DNA from: Micropterix aruncella | Taxonomy: Eukaryota > Arthropoda > Insecta > Lepidoptera > Micropterigidae | NCBI GenBank assembly: GCA_944548615.1 | Contig: OX155957.1 | Location: 5,383,376-5,447,375 of the forward strand | Reading direction: 5' to 3' | DNA length: 64,000 bases | Shown here: piece by piece, positions 25,301 to 32,067 of the stretch | Numbering within the stretch: the first letter of the stretch is position 1 | Layout: each line of letters begins with the position of its first letter | Program-made: the position numbers and the translations under genes | Notes under the pieces: generated by a model | What the model was told of the DNA's origin: nothing | Database searches by the model: none | Seen by the model: the letters and a program-made list of their open reading frames with translations, nothing else

Positions 25301-25660
25301 GGACCTGTCTGGATGAGGGAAATGGACAACCGATCCGGATGGAGAGTGATTGGAGAGGCGTATGCCCAACGGTGGGCGAATGCGCGCTGATGAAGAAGAA
25401 GAAGAAGAAGAAGGATAAGAGGAAATGGTTCTAATTTAGCTTGCAAGATTTGACCTAAACAAACTAGCATACTAACAAACATTGCGAGGTAAATGGAAGC
25501 TTGTAATAAAATCATGTGAATCACTTCTACCTACATATCAAGAGTAAAACTCACCCAAAGAAGCATTGGCCGTTAGAAGAGACTGAATCTCCTGCGTAAT
25601 AACAGTCCTCGGCGAATAACAACATAGCAAAACGGCGACGACAGCCTGGCGAAAACGCAT
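2681..25660 (-). CDS. Ir93a: Ionotropic receptor 93a (5' twelve exons; gene continues past left edge)
   Basis: Variant ionotropic glutamate receptor of the conserved arthropod Ir93a subfamily, a membrane co-receptor that in Drosophila works with Ir25a and others in cool and humidity sensing. Twelve exons, joined minus-strand as 25660-25555, 24375-24223, 22094-21849, 19349-19182, 17950-17733, 13371-13204, 9408-9202, 8242-8138, 8010-7904, 5712-5646, 2957-2849, 2787-2681, all have AG acceptors and GT donors and give exactly 587 in-phase codons. Residues 1-22 look like a signal peptide; about 35-420 form the amino-terminal domain; the ligand-binding domain begins near residue 445 (YHNPPW) and continues to LLFLSPFAVD, typical of this subfamily. 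The remaining roughly 270 residues (rest of the ligand-binding domain, pore, membrane segments) must lie left of the window. Subfamily identity rests on remembered motifs such as CPRLPERN and LAELPTKR, not on a search. Confidence 0.88.
2849..2957 (-). CDS. Ir93a: Ir93a exon 11
   Basis: Residues 516-551, ENNEWSQREKDLIRGVM and FLAAAAFTVYEDET. Acceptor TTTTTTAG, donor GTAAGT at phase 1. Confidence 0.88.
3210..4631 (-). mobile_element. Jockey-type LINE fragment (reverse transcriptase 3' part)
   Basis: Broken LINE in the Ir93a intron. At 4631-4397 the frame reads like the RT motif before the catalytic aspartates (GIQQGSHLGHILFILYVSDI). 4318-4022 continues with the thumb region (SIKDLGVLLVDRLSF, EKSNKMLGF), and 3827-3579 matches the degenerate C-terminus of such ORFs. 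The FADD box itself is lost between the frames. A T-rich stretch at 3210-3250 is the poly(A) tail on the other strand. Inactive. Confidence 0.75.
4924..5292. mobile_element. MITE with terminal inverted repeats, TA target site
   Basis: Starts CAGGATGAGTTTTTAATTAG and ends with its near-perfect complement ACTCATCCAG; TA dinucleotides flank both ends. 369 bp, non-coding. Structure fits a Tc1/mariner-type non-autonomous element. The right end recurs at 32067. Confidence 0.8.
5646..5712 (-). CDS. Ir93a: Ir93a exon 10
   Basis: A 67-bp exon encoding residues 493-515, YEVILAADMKQVPMGNDTMD. It is too short for ORF calling and was found by phase continuity between exons 9 and 11. Acceptor TTAAG, donor GTAAGT. 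Confidence 0.8.
5940..6015. repeat. Degenerate GTAGGTA simple repeat
   Basis: Repeated TAGGTAGG/TATGTA units. The surrounding DNA from 5713 to 6900 has no gene or clear mobile element that I can support. Confidence 0.7.
6905..7860 (-). mobile_element. LINE reverse transcriptase fragment, interrupted
   Basis: Two RT pieces in the right order on the minus strand: LSKTQFGFIKKKSTQQA at about 7830-7775 and FFCDISRAFDCVQTDLLLA at about 6980-6910, the motif holding the first catalytic Asp. In an intact LINE these lie about 30 residues apart. The roughly 700 bp between them (6990-7690) looks inserted; it includes an AAAT simple repeat at 7120-7148. Confidence 0.6.
7904..8010 (-). CDS. Ir93a: Ir93a exon 9
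   Basis: Residues 458-492, NPPWSIVE and YRGLVFDIIQEMSRNMNFT, core of lobe S1. Donor GTGAGT at phase 2. A broken LINE fragment abuts the donor side. Confidence 0.88.
8138..8242 (-). CDS. Ir93a: Ir93a exon 8
   Basis: Residues 423-457, VGYWRAVDG through KTLLFITYH, the entry into lobe S1 of the ligand-binding domain. Phase 0 to phase 0; donor GTGAGT. Confidence 0.88.
8380..8576. mobile_element. Fold-back/MITE-like element with three internal repeats
   Basis: Imperfect inverted ends (AGTAGATTGTATCGC and TGATACACTCTACT) surround three spaced copies of a GTAGCGAGGGATTC-type motif at about 8443, 8475 and 8507. Non-coding. Confidence 0.5.
8761..8839. repeat. Two tandem 40-bp hairpin units
   Basis: Each unit has TTCAAAAAGTG followed by a GCCGCAA...TTGCGGC stem. 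The units differ at a few bases. Confidence 0.75.
9202..9408 (-). CDS. Ir93a: Ir93a exon 7
   Basis: Residues 354-422, including a CNNC pair and ALNTTFDVLQ. The AATAAACAG acceptor at 9409 was chosen because it alone keeps phase 0 with exon 6 and includes the cysteine pair. A MITE ends only 29 bp upstream of this acceptor. Confidence 0.78.
9438..9721. mobile_element. MITE with long (about 80 bp) inverted repeats
   Basis: Left arm begins TGGGCCCGGTTGCGTTTCTT; the right end is the reverse complement of TGGGCTCGATTACGTTTCTT. Similarity continues inward about 80 bp to AGAGCGGAAT on both sides. 284 bp, non-coding, no clear target duplication. Its left edge is 29 bp upstream of the Ir93a exon 7 acceptor. 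Confidence 0.75.
10365..10390. repeat. Poly(C) tract, 26 bases
   Basis: Uninterrupted C run in otherwise A+T-rich DNA. 9722-10980 contains no gene that I can support; GGGAGC/GCTCCC motifs recur around it. Confidence 0.9.
10985..11890 (+). mobile_element. LINE 5' leader (G+C-rich, non-coding)
   Basis: G+C-rich region upstream of a LINE ORF1. It resembles the solo copies at 23105-23700 and 26270-26625 (for example CTCCTGGGG, ACGGTTTGC, TCTTGAAATGACCATT and GAGCCGGGCAAA-like blocks). Open frames in it have no meaning. Confidence 0.6.
11891..12845 (+). pseudogene. Jockey-type LINE ORF1 (gag-like), frameshifted and 3'-truncated
   Basis: Non-LTR retrotransposon RNA-binding protein. Proline-rich N-terminal part, then a PRE_C2HC-like domain split by a frameshift near 12460 (FCPADSAEYRVVQDYLHSLG and KIAIRGLPTNT in one frame, ISGLANHGIEASYVRMIHGG in the next), ending in a zinc knuckle (CHRCQRFRHSSHNC, about 12648-12690). 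Similarity stops near 12840, so ORF2 is absent. This is the opposite of usual 5' truncation. Confidence 0.75.
13204..13371 (-). CDS. Ir93a: Ir93a exon 6
   Basis: Residues 298-353, including GLLCHAEELLHGFALALD and ISHLQ. Acceptor TTTAG, donor GTATTT, phase 0 on both sides. Confidence 0.88.
13535..14330 (-). mobile_element. I-clade LINE 3' end (ORF2 C-terminus plus 3' UTR)
   Basis: 14298-14029 encodes the C-terminal zinc-finger region: MRIGHCSTPAHLYRI, then CDC..C..DHLFFNCP. The 3' UTR runs to a (GAA)n tail at about 13535-13550. It contains a G+C-rich stretch at 13780-14028. A closely related 3' end lies at 16014-16640. Confidence 0.75.
14400..15650 (-). pseudogene. I-type LINE ORF1, broken into several frames
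   Basis: Gag-like RNA-binding protein read right to left. 15621-15355 has RRM-like text (ADVLLLKKTGRNRIEVTLKT), followed by VKGLDNDLSDEEI. 15216-14974 has the first zinc knuckle (CRKCLRFG). 15005-14787 has VCVNCRGNHSANDPSCP and AKEGISFNEA. A basic/proline tail follows to 14603. Multiple frameshifts. The central ORF2 is missing and an A-rich stretch (14336-14385) marks the join to the 3' fragment. Confidence 0.75.
16014..16640 (-). mobile_element. I-clade LINE 3' end, second copy
   Basis: 16513-16244 encodes MRIGHCSTPSHLHRIN followed by CDCGHEDC..DHLFFNCP, the same domain as at 14.0-14.3 kb. Upstream frames carry SRKEISIICR. The 3' UTR ends in a (GAA)n tail at 16014. 5'-truncated. Confidence 0.75.
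16735..16960. repeat. Cluster of three self-complementary 45-bp units
   Basis: Three variants of TTTGTCTATGG...CCATAGACAAA near 16737, 16848 and 16905; each unit can fold on itself. A decayed relative is at 21718-21752. Confidence 0.6.
17733..17950 (-). CDS. Ir93a: Ir93a exon 5
   Basis: Residues 225-297, including NNFAVIVQKDM, EGAQALKLSHPKAQW and FVYNVT. Acceptor CTGCAG. I place the donor at GTATGG after KNCL, which keeps phase 0 with exon 6; the reading frame stays open beyond the donor, so the boundary rests on the phase match. Confidence 0.85.
18055..18152. repeat. Fold-back, 34-bp arms
   Basis: Arms 18055-18088 and 18119-18152 share ACCTCCGAGGAATCG and its complement, with TACAGTAAG at the left edge repeated in the loop. 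Confidence 0.75.
18275..18370 (+). repeat. Fragment of the LINE-leader repeat
   Basis: Shares AGTTTAACTCATG and GGTAGCCTCCTCGTA-type blocks with the copies at 11.0, 23.1 and 26.3 kb. Confidence 0.45.
18660..19140 (+). mobile_element. LINE fragment (linker between endonuclease and reverse transcriptase)
   Basis: Degenerate frames resemble the R1/Jockey linker: ISGRRMETPPILKVDG, then FPKDKADHDNDRP, then QDFTEH and SKAPGMEGLTADI near 19078-19120. Several frameshifts. It sits just 3' of Ir93a exon 4. Confidence 0.55.
19182..19349 (-). CDS. Ir93a: Ir93a exon 4
   Basis: Residues 169-224, including RDMVGRLITAMN and KKLAELPTKRI. Donor GTAAGT. A plus-strand LINE fragment ends about 40 bp downstream of the donor. 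Confidence 0.9.
19590..19690 (+). repeat. Dispersed repeat, paired with 59805-59880
   Basis: Shares CCAAATAAATTGCT and TTAGTTTCGCCGGACAAT with 59.8 kb; a local CATTCAC/GTGAATG hairpin is present only here. Confidence 0.6.
19765..19990 (+). repeat. Dispersed repeat, paired with 2345-2590
   Basis: Second copy of the repeat described at 2.3 kb. The DNA from 20000 to 20850 holds no gene that I can support. Confidence 0.7.
20862..21545 (+). mobile_element. hAT transposon, internally deleted, 8-bp target duplication
   Basis: Perfect 14-bp terminal inverted repeats (CAGTGTTCCGCAAA / TTTGCGGAACACTG), flanked by identical 8-bp CCCTAGGG at 20854-20861 and 21546-21553. The inside keeps only the transposase C-terminal dimerisation region (about 21163-21406, plus): EYPLLSKRGVANLLPFETTY, LCELGFSTL, RALSTIAPNF-like text. 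684 bp, non-autonomous. Lies in an Ir93a intron. Confidence 0.9.
21849..22094 (-). CDS. Ir93a: Ir93a exon 3
   Basis: Residues 87-168 of the amino-terminal domain, with FSIASC, MDCPRLPERNAI, LDLRTKKAFNWKSA and LLYDETL, the most diagnostic stretch for Ir93a. Acceptor CTCAG, donor GTGGGT. Confidence 0.9.
22252..22342. repeat. Paired poly(C) tracts
   Basis: C runs at about 22253-22265 and 22322-22337 with CCACCCCC between; a G run is at 22148-22159. 22350-23100 has no supported gene. Confidence 0.8.
23105..23700 (+). mobile_element. Solo LINE-leader-like repeat, copy B
   Basis: About 590 bp non-coding repeat. It begins with a TGGTAGCGAATGGTTTC block shared with 26273 and runs through CTCCTGG, GACGGTTTGCGCACCG, CTCTTGAAATGACCATTAGG and GAGCCGGGCAAAAGAT, also present in 11.0-11.4 kb upstream of a LINE ORF1. 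No ORF follows. Confidence 0.6.
23711..24088 (-). CDS. Unrecognised 125-aa open frame in Ir93a intron
   Basis: Uninterrupted frame from ATG to TAA on the same strand as Ir93a. The protein is Lys/Glu/Val-rich, with no membrane segment, signal peptide or recognised motif; it has three Trp in a WVVKG..WKLNFEGW..NWTIKK region. It is followed directly by the solo LINE-leader repeat. It could be a transposon-derived ORF fragment or chance. I do not recognise the family and assign no function. Confidence 0.3.
   Translation of the reverse strand: MRKTVGTSVSSYKLHGYNEHCWDKGNYQVMCNGILLLEGNVVEENKFTEDFKDFWVVKGVKMIYTKWKLNFEGWTVRNEIKKYIVNWTIKKVVSTSSTEGMPVIALRGREEVYPREVSQEVNFYK
24223..24375 (-). CDS. Ir93a: Ir93a exon 2
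   Basis: Residues 36-86 of the amino-terminal domain, including DAVKEIM and VVVHYYSWTSINLKR. Acceptor TGCATAG, donor GTGGGT, phase 1 to phase 1. A four-unit minisatellite begins about 80 bp 5' of the acceptor. Confidence 0.85.
24457..24921. repeat. Minisatellite, four units of about 109-121 bp
   Basis: Four diverged tandem units, each with AGCCAACCCTGGGT, CTTAGAACGGGCTATCATAA, TGAATGC and TGTGCTGTTGACCG blocks. Lies in Ir93a intron 1. Confidence 0.85.
25170..25415 (+). mobile_element. RTE-type LINE 3' end with (GAA)n tail
   Basis: Degenerate plus-strand frames end in DNRSGWRVIGEAYAQRWAN, the common C-terminal pattern of RTE-like ORFs, then a stop and a GAAGAAGAA tail (25393-25413). Confidence 0.6.
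25555..25660 (-). CDS. Ir93a: Ir93a exon 1 (signal peptide)
   Basis: Encodes residues 1-35. It starts MRFRQAVVAVLLCY, a short basic then hydrophobic run fitting a secretory signal. The ATG is the only one in the exon. Ends in phase 1 at a GTGAGT donor and joins exon 2 to read ANASLA-IILDQD. Confidence 0.82.
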
Positions 25661-26269
25661 CGCTGCCGCGATCCTTAACACTGTCACAGTTCTATCATAA
25701 GACCACATATTTTATAAGGAAGACCACGATGAAAGATGAATGATTATCATCAAGCCGCGGAGCCATACCTCCGTTCTAAATTAATAGGACAGCAGGTGTG
25801 CGCCTTGGCACTATTAACTTTTCACTCTGTGCCACATTGCTCCAAATATTGAGGTTACCCCTTGAGGGCTTGAATAATTGATTAACGTAAAGGTCAGGCG
25901 GTTTGCAGTAACCAGCTATCTAATGAAAAGGAAAGCAATCGGTGAGCGTGATGATATCATTTCGGCAGGTAATGAAATCCATAATTGAATATTGTCTGAC
26001 GGCATCAGAGCGCCTAATAGTTGACGGGGGCGTCGATAGCCTATCTATTTGTCTACTTTAGTGAGTCATGCACTTCGAGAAATGAAATCAATCTAGCTTA
26101 TTTCGACGAATATAAATTTTAATGTATTTTGATGATGATGATGATGATGATTTCATATGACAGATGTGTTTCTCTGAATCTGCCCGAGAGCGAAAAAGAC
26201 ACAATTTGATAGATGCTACTATTGTTGAGGCAAAACAGGCGAATTGCTTTAATTTTTTTTCAAATCTCT

Positions 26270-26625
26270 CTGATATGCAAACCTGGTAGCGATTGTTTCA
26301 TGCAGCTTGGTTCATAAGATCCAATTCGTTTTCGGATCGGCGTAACTCATGATTCAGAAGCTTCCTCGTGTGGAAGGCTACCCCGGGTAAGACTCTCAGG
26401 CCTCGCGGCTGGTGAATCGGTTTCTCCTGGTGGGATTGCCTCCCGGCGCTACTGGACGGTTTGTGCGCCGTTCGACGACGCCAATTGGTTGTGAACTCTG
26501 ACTAATTGCTAAATGAGTATACTGTCACCTAAGCAGCGGGGATGGATGTTGACCTGTCGTCAACCACTCTTGTAATGACCATTAGGCTACCTAATCCTGA
26601 ATTCAGAGCCGGGCAAAAGATATCA
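26270..26625 (+). mobile_element. Solo LINE-leader-like repeat, copy C
   Basis: Same start block and order of conserved blocks as 23105-23700, but about 240 bp shorter at its 3' side. Non-coding. Confidence 0.6.
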
Positions 26626-26666
26626 CAGACATACTAGACCACGCGACCAGCCTGAGAAATCGATAG

Positions 26667-26820
26667 AGGAATAGAATGAACAAGCTGCATATGGGCCTCC
26701 TCTAGTTAGTCGCGCATGCGCGGGACATATACTCAATTAAAGAATGATAAACGCGCATGCACGACTAGACAAGGATAGAGGGAGGGGGGCATATATGTAG
26801 ATATCTCTTTCTATTCCGCT
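26667..26820. repeat. Imperfect fold-back of about 150 bp
   Basis: Arms share GGAATAGAA, CATATG, CTAGT and CGCGCATGCGCG elements in inverted order. Confidence 0.55.
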
Positions 26821-27441
26821 ATACTGTGAGTAAATTCACAGTCCACCTTCGTATTCCCGCGGTCTATTCTTGTATAAATTTGAGTTTAATAGGGTAGATA
26901 CCATTTAGCTGCCATAAATTATTTAATTTTATAATAATTTACATTTATTCATATAGAAAATTAATCGTGGTCGACATAAGTATTAGTATATTTGTACTAC
27001 TACATTTTAAAGTTATATTTGTACCTACCATTTTAATTTCACTACAATTTCATAAGTTACTATAGCACTTGCAAAACTATATTTAATTTTGTATTTAATG
27101 TTTTTTGTAGCTAAAATAATAGCTGAATAATTAAGGTATGATATGAAAAAAAAACAATGTACAAACACTTATTGAGTTTGGAAATATAAACTAAAATACA
27201 AAATTTGTAAGAACCCACCCCGCTCTCCCTTACTTAGGTATGTAGGCATTAAGCATCGTATACACGGTTTGAAACTAGGTTTAAAACCAAGGTTACCTTG
27301 GCAAAGGAACTGAATGATATTTTTGGAGTTACTGCAGTTTAGCTAACTCAGGCATATAAAAAACACTTAACCTACTGTCATATAGTTGTTTATGAAGCGT
27401 TTTAAAAATAATAACTAATCGTTTTGCAAAAAAAACTCTTT

Positions 27442-27690
27442 ATTGTGAAATTTCACAATAGGCGGGATTATTATCATACGACAATCTCTTACAACTAACC
27501 CTACTATGAAGTGTTTACATTTAGGTATGTGAGCGTGTAATATGTGTAAGTGTGTGTCTTATTTTTGCATTCGATCGGCAGAATTAAAAATGCAATTCAG
27601 TTATTTTATCCCAACGGAAAATGGTGAGCCAGCCGGGAATCGAACCCGGGACCTTGCGATTACTTAAACTACTGCCATATAGGTCTCTTA
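27442..27690 (-). mobile_element. tRNA-derived SINE
   Basis: Minus-strand RNA polymerase III promoter: exact B box (GGTTCGATTCC, 27636-27646) and an A-box-like TATGGCAGTAG at 27669-27679. The 3' end is the 18-bp palindrome ATTGTGAAATTTCACAAT (27442-27459). Same family as 43986-44195. Confidence 0.75.
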
Positions 27691-27699
27691 AGCTTCTTT

Positions 27700-28949
27700 A
27701 AACGCCTACATCCCCTTTATTTATAAAGTTAGATTTTAGATTTTTACAGATTCAGAAACAGTTTGAAAAATATAGTGGGGTGACATTAAATCATCTTCAA
27801 TTGGTGTATACTTTTATGGCAATATGTGGCCGCAATATTAGCAACTATAGCCCGGCCATTACCGCAACATTTTATTGTAGTGTATGACTAGACAGTATAT
27901 AGCCCAGCCATTCGCGGCAGTATTTCTACAAATGCAAGGCCCATAGTTTTGACTCCTAAACGAGCTACACAATCGGGCAACAATAGCTGACGAAATCATA
28001 CGTGTCGCGGCGGCTTATATTATTTTAAATGAAAATTTAAAACGACAAAAAAAGACGAGAATGTGGATTTGACCTGACTTCAAGAATCGTGATACTTTAG
28101 ATATCTAAGCCTGAAAGTTTTTGATGACATGAATACCAATTGAAGGGTCTTCTCCATATGAATTCACTATTAATAATAAATTCACAATACAATTATCTAT
28201 TAATTATGTATATAAACATTTAAATACACTAATAAATAATATAAATTATTTCACGCAATTGTTCATACCATATCAGAATAGATAATAATATTTTATAGAT
28301 AAAAAAAAAATCATCAGATGATATGAATACAAATTGAAGATTTAAAGTTTGCCTTGCGTCGTGCTACGCATCAGAAAGGGACGCACTTATGGCGCACAAC
28401 GAAACAGTAATAAAGCTGGCCGAGCAATATTGCAGTATTTTCGATTGCAAAGCGATCGTCCAGCAACACGCCGGCCACACATAAAAATGCTATGGCCATA
28501 CTAAAAATATGTATGTTGCCAGGATATACTAGATATATTTCCGGATATTGCAAAGTATAGCTGGTATTGCTAGCAATGTTTCCGCCAATAATGTACCTAC
28601 TGCAGTCATATATTGCAGCCTAAATGTGGTCCGTTTAGGAGCACCAAATGTTAAAGAGTTTGCTAAACTGCATTAAAACTGATTATTTTATATACTTTTT
28701 CTTATGGTTTAATAAGGAGGTAATAACTGTAACATTTATTTTAATGACGTGTTGCGGTACAATATACCGTAAGTCGCGAATCGCAAAAATCATCAAATTG
28801 AAAAAAAAGTCGTGAATTAAGTCGGTTTCGAATCAATTCGATATACTTTCAGCGCGGGCGTGCGCAGCTCTTCGTGTTTTTGTTTTTCGGCAAACGTCAT
28901 GTCATTACTTTGACGTTTCTTTTTTCCGTTTGATGTTCGAAAAATCGCA
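27700..28949. other. Intergenic DNA between Ir93a/SINE and ALG13
   Basis: No gene recognised. It must include the ALG13 promoter near 28800-28949. Similar short blocks (TGAATACCAATTGAAG and TGAATACAAATTGAAG) occur at 28130 and 28325. Confidence 0.5.
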
Positions 28950-29477
28950 ATGATAGCCGAAAGTCGAAAAATGTACAGGAAATGTTTCGTGACCGTCGGC
29001 ACGACGCGTTTCGACGCCCTCTGCGACGCGATACTTTCATCGGAGAATTTAAAAATCCTACACTCGCTCGGTTGCGAGAAACTGGTCGTACAAATCGGCA
29101 ACAGCGATCAAGAGCCTAGAGAATTCACCGAGAATGGAATCGACGTGACGACGTACAGATTCAAAGATTCAATAGGGGCGGATATCATCGACGCAGATTT
29201 GGTGATCAGCCACGCGGGCGCCGGCTCCTGTTTAGAAGTGTTGGAAGCGGGCAAGCCTCTCCTGGTCGTTGTGAACGAGGACTTGATGGACAACCACCAG
29301 CTGGAGCTAGCAGAGCAGCTGCATGAAGACGTACATTTATATTACTGTACCTGCGATACACTTAACGACACCCTGCTCTCCGTGGACTTTAAATTGTTAA
29401 AACCTTTCGGAGCGCCAGTCACCGGAAAATTTGTAGAATACCTAGATTGGTTTTTAGGCTTTCGCTCAGTAAAATGA
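28950..29477 (+). CDS. ALG13: UDP-N-acetylglucosamine transferase subunit ALG13
   Basis: Catalytic subunit that, with membrane-bound ALG14 on the cytosolic face of the ER, adds the second GlcNAc to dolichol-PP-GlcNAc in N-glycan precursor synthesis. The 175-aa frame is a single exon and matches the short ALG13 form (human short isoform about 165 aa). Seen: FVTVGTTRFDAL at residues 13-24, the nucleotide-sugar motif LVISHAGAGSCLE at 84-96, then GKPLLVVVNEDLMDNHQLE about 101-120. No signal or membrane segment, as expected. An in-frame second ATG at 28971 (MYRKCFVTVG) fits the family N-terminus better and may be the real start. It lies head-to-head with Ir93a, 3.3 kb away, and a hAT relic begins 210 bp downstream. 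Confidence 0.95.
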   Translation: MIAESRKMYRKCFVTVGTTRFDALCDAILSSENLKILHSLGCEKLVVQIGNSDQEPREFTENGIDVTTYRFKDSIGADIIDADLVISHAGAGSCLEVLEAGKPLLVVVNEDLMDNHQLELAEQLHEDVHLYYCTCDTLNDTLLSVDFKLLKPFGAPVTGKFVEYLDWFLGFRSVK

Positions 29478-29686
29478 GATAAAATAACTTGCTTTTCAAT
29501 TAACTGTGAAATCCCACTCGATCGTTCCCTGAATCATTAATTATACATAATGGTATTAGATTGATCAACTCCATAGTACGTTTTGGCATCCCTTCTGCGC
29601 TGGCGACATGCAGGTGAAGCTGATAGCATTGACGGCGAAACTAATAGCTATTAGTTTGGCCATCTAACAGGTACCTTCATACCAAT

Positions 29687-30430
29687 TAGGGAATGCAATC
29701 TCGGTATACCGAGCTCTCGAAATACCAAGATCTCGCACTGATTTGCAAGATTAATCTTGTTTTCAAAATCATGCGCGATCTCGCAAGATTTGCAAGATCA
29801 GCACATTCTAAAACCATTTGGGTTTAGAATGTGCAGTTATTATAGTAGACCCAGCAAACAAAATTGATGATGATGATAACTTGCCTCTATCTGTAGTAGC
29901 TGCAACCGAAAACACACATCTCTGTAGAGTCGGTATTGAAAGCCTGCCCAGTACGTTCCTCTCGTGCAACTGGTTCGTCCATTGATAAACTTATCAGAAA
30001 AGAAATTAATCTCTGAATCAGGCGGGGCAAAAGACAATACCTGTACTTTGCCTACCACTGTCTGTTATCTGTGGTACCGACAAGTGTTGAGGCAGAAAGG
30101 GCATTTTCTGCCGCTGGATATCTGCCACGCAGCATTTCAAGTCGATTAGTTGACGAAACTCTAGATGTGTTTTGTTTTTTAAGAAGTTACTTTCAAAATA
30201 ATTTCTATTTCTTTGTTATATTATTAAATAACTATTGTATTTCATTATTTCACCCTTACAACGTAACTTTACCAAGTTGCAATAGGAATAATCAAAATAC
30301 TTATAAATTATAAAAAATAATATTCTCAAATCTGCGAGATCTTGCAACACACCAAGATCTTGCGAGATTAGAACTCTTAAATCTTGCAAATACCAAGATT
30401 GAAGATTTTTCTGTAAGATTGCATTCCCTA
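29687..30430 (+). mobile_element. hAT transposon relic with target duplication
   Basis: Terminal inverted repeat TAGGGAATGCAATCT at both ends, flanked by ATACCAAT (29679-29686) and ATAACAAT (30431-30438), an 8-bp duplication with one mismatch. Inside at 30071-30190 a broken frame gives VPTSVEAERAFSAAGYLPR, the hAT C-terminal dimerisation motif. Subterminal regions are packed with CAAGATC/GCGAGAT motifs, possible transposase-binding sites. Confidence 0.85.
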
Positions 30431-30484
30431 ATAACAATGTCCAATTTTAAACAATTTAAAAAACTGTTTTTGCATCAAAAACTC

Positions 30485-30713
30485 TATTTTAACAAGAACC
30501 CGGATTTTTATGCTTCAAAAACTGTTCAAAGGATGCAATTACAGCGTTTCGGTTGGAGTAGCGCTGATCTTTTAAATAGTTTGCCCGACTCTGGAAAAGA
30601 TGATAATCTGTTGGTATATACATCCTTCTAGCCGTGTTCGGCCATAGCGACTGCATTGTAGATTTTAGTGACTTCTTTAGTCTTCTCAGAGTCCATTGTT
30701 CAGAAGCAGTCAA
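30485..30713 (-). mobile_element. mariner transposase C-terminal fragment
   Basis: Minus-strand frame contains IPTDYHLFQSRANYLKDQRY followed by SFEQFLKHKNP, like the end of mariner transposases after the DD34D core (usually LAPTDYHLF). No catalytic residues remain. Confidence 0.55.
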
Positions 30714-30989
30714 GTGCGCAGGCTATATTATAGTGCACAGGTGAGCGCGCGACCACGGGTGCACTCTCTTTTCCTCCCTCTTCTGAACCTGATGGAACGG
30801 AGACCGTTACGACCAGAGAAAAGTTTGGATGCAGATAAAATAAAATAAATTAATTAATGGCCAACACAGCAATGGCTGTCATTGTTAAATTTGTACTCAA
30901 TATTGCAGAACTATTTTTTTCGGATTTAGTTCTTTTTTCCACACTGTCATTTATGAAATTGGTATAGTAGTTATGGCTTGTGGCGATGT

Positions 30990-31690
30990 TTAAGGTTTTT
31001 CTGGAGCTATTGTAGAGATGACCGGTGACTTATTGGTAGTTGTTGTAGCAGGCGGTGATGTAGAAGATGCATTATTGGATTTATCCTGGTTTTCTGATGA
31101 TCTCGTGTTGTTGCTCATGGGGTTGTGTTGAATACAGCATACAGTCTCTTGTTCCGACATTATACAAAATTGTGATAGTTTCCCTTTTGGCAAATCCCCG
31201 TCAGTTTTTGGACAATTTTCCGGCGGTAGACATACTTCTAAAACGCCATTTATTTCACATGACTCTTCACGGCAGTGTATATGCCAGGTCCCTTGGCACT
31301 TCCGCAAGGGCTCTTTCCAATACTGGTAACGGCGATTATGTTGAAGAGGCATTGGTTGTCAGCTATCGTCACTTGCAGAGGTCCACCACTATCGCCTCCA
31401 CAAGAGTCTCGTCCTCCTTCTAAGCTTCCAGCGCACAATTGATCGTCCGTTATACCTTGCGGTAACCTCTTTCAGAGAGTCTTTGCATATAGTCTTCGAC
31501 AGGTCGGCTGGACAATCAAATCCACCACCACCTTCAGTAAGTCGTCCGATGTATCTTCAGCAAAGTCGATCTGCCCCCAGCCAGTAACGACAGCTCGCTT
31601 GTTTTCGATGGTCGAATATTTAAAGTGAACAGCTCAGACCGATAAGATCCTTCGGGACGCGTCCCGTGTTAACCGCGAGTGAATCCAGAC
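30990..31690 (-). pseudogene. Chymotrypsin-like serine protease remnant followed by a CLIP domain
   Basis: Read right to left: NKRAVVTGWGQIDFAEDTSD, then LLKVVVDLIV, an in-frame TGA (about 31465) after YAKTL, then GITDDQLCAGSLEGGRDSC, GGDSGGPLQV (the catalytic Ser block), CGSAKGPGIYTAVKSHV and a stop. One frame away and directly abutting is a CLIP-like domain (CEINGVLEVCLPPENC...FC...VCC, about 31262-31130) with a Thr/Ser/Asn-rich tail to 30990. The His and Asp catalytic regions are not visible. There are no introns. CLIP domains normally precede the protease, so this may be a rearranged or tandem retro-copy. Extracellular immune or coagulation protease ancestry. Confidence 0.7.
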
Positions 31691-31769
31691 TTTAGAATTC
31701 ACTATATTCTTATAAATTTATTATTTAATTATTATTTAGAGGTGAGAAAATTTTAAAATATGTTGACAC

Positions 31770-32067
31770 TTAGAATTTTTTTTTTTTTTGTTGGTAACAG
31801 TTCTGGCAAGTATGGAGGATGAGTCAAAACTTTATACTGCAACTCCTGTAGTTTTTGTATCATGCAACAGTATTGGTCTATGCCTATTCACCAGTGAGGC
31901 CGTTTTAAACGCAATTTTGTATGCATTTCGTCCAGTTCTGCACAGTAGGACTCGACTGTGATCATTTTCGTCTTTTTTTGTTTTCTCCCAATTTTTTTAT
32001 CAAAAATTGCTTATTATGTTGTATTGATTCACCACTAAATGGTGTCACTAATTAAAAACTCATCCTG
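31770..32067. repeat. Partial MITE related to 4924-5292
   Basis: Right end TAATTAAAAACTCATCCTG followed by TA matches the terminal repeat of the MITE at 4.9 kb. No left terminus found. Confidence 0.5.

Noticed and set aside
28817..29101. 94-aa minus-strand frame overlapping ALG13
   Set aside because: Shadow of the ALG13 coding strand; no recognisable domain.
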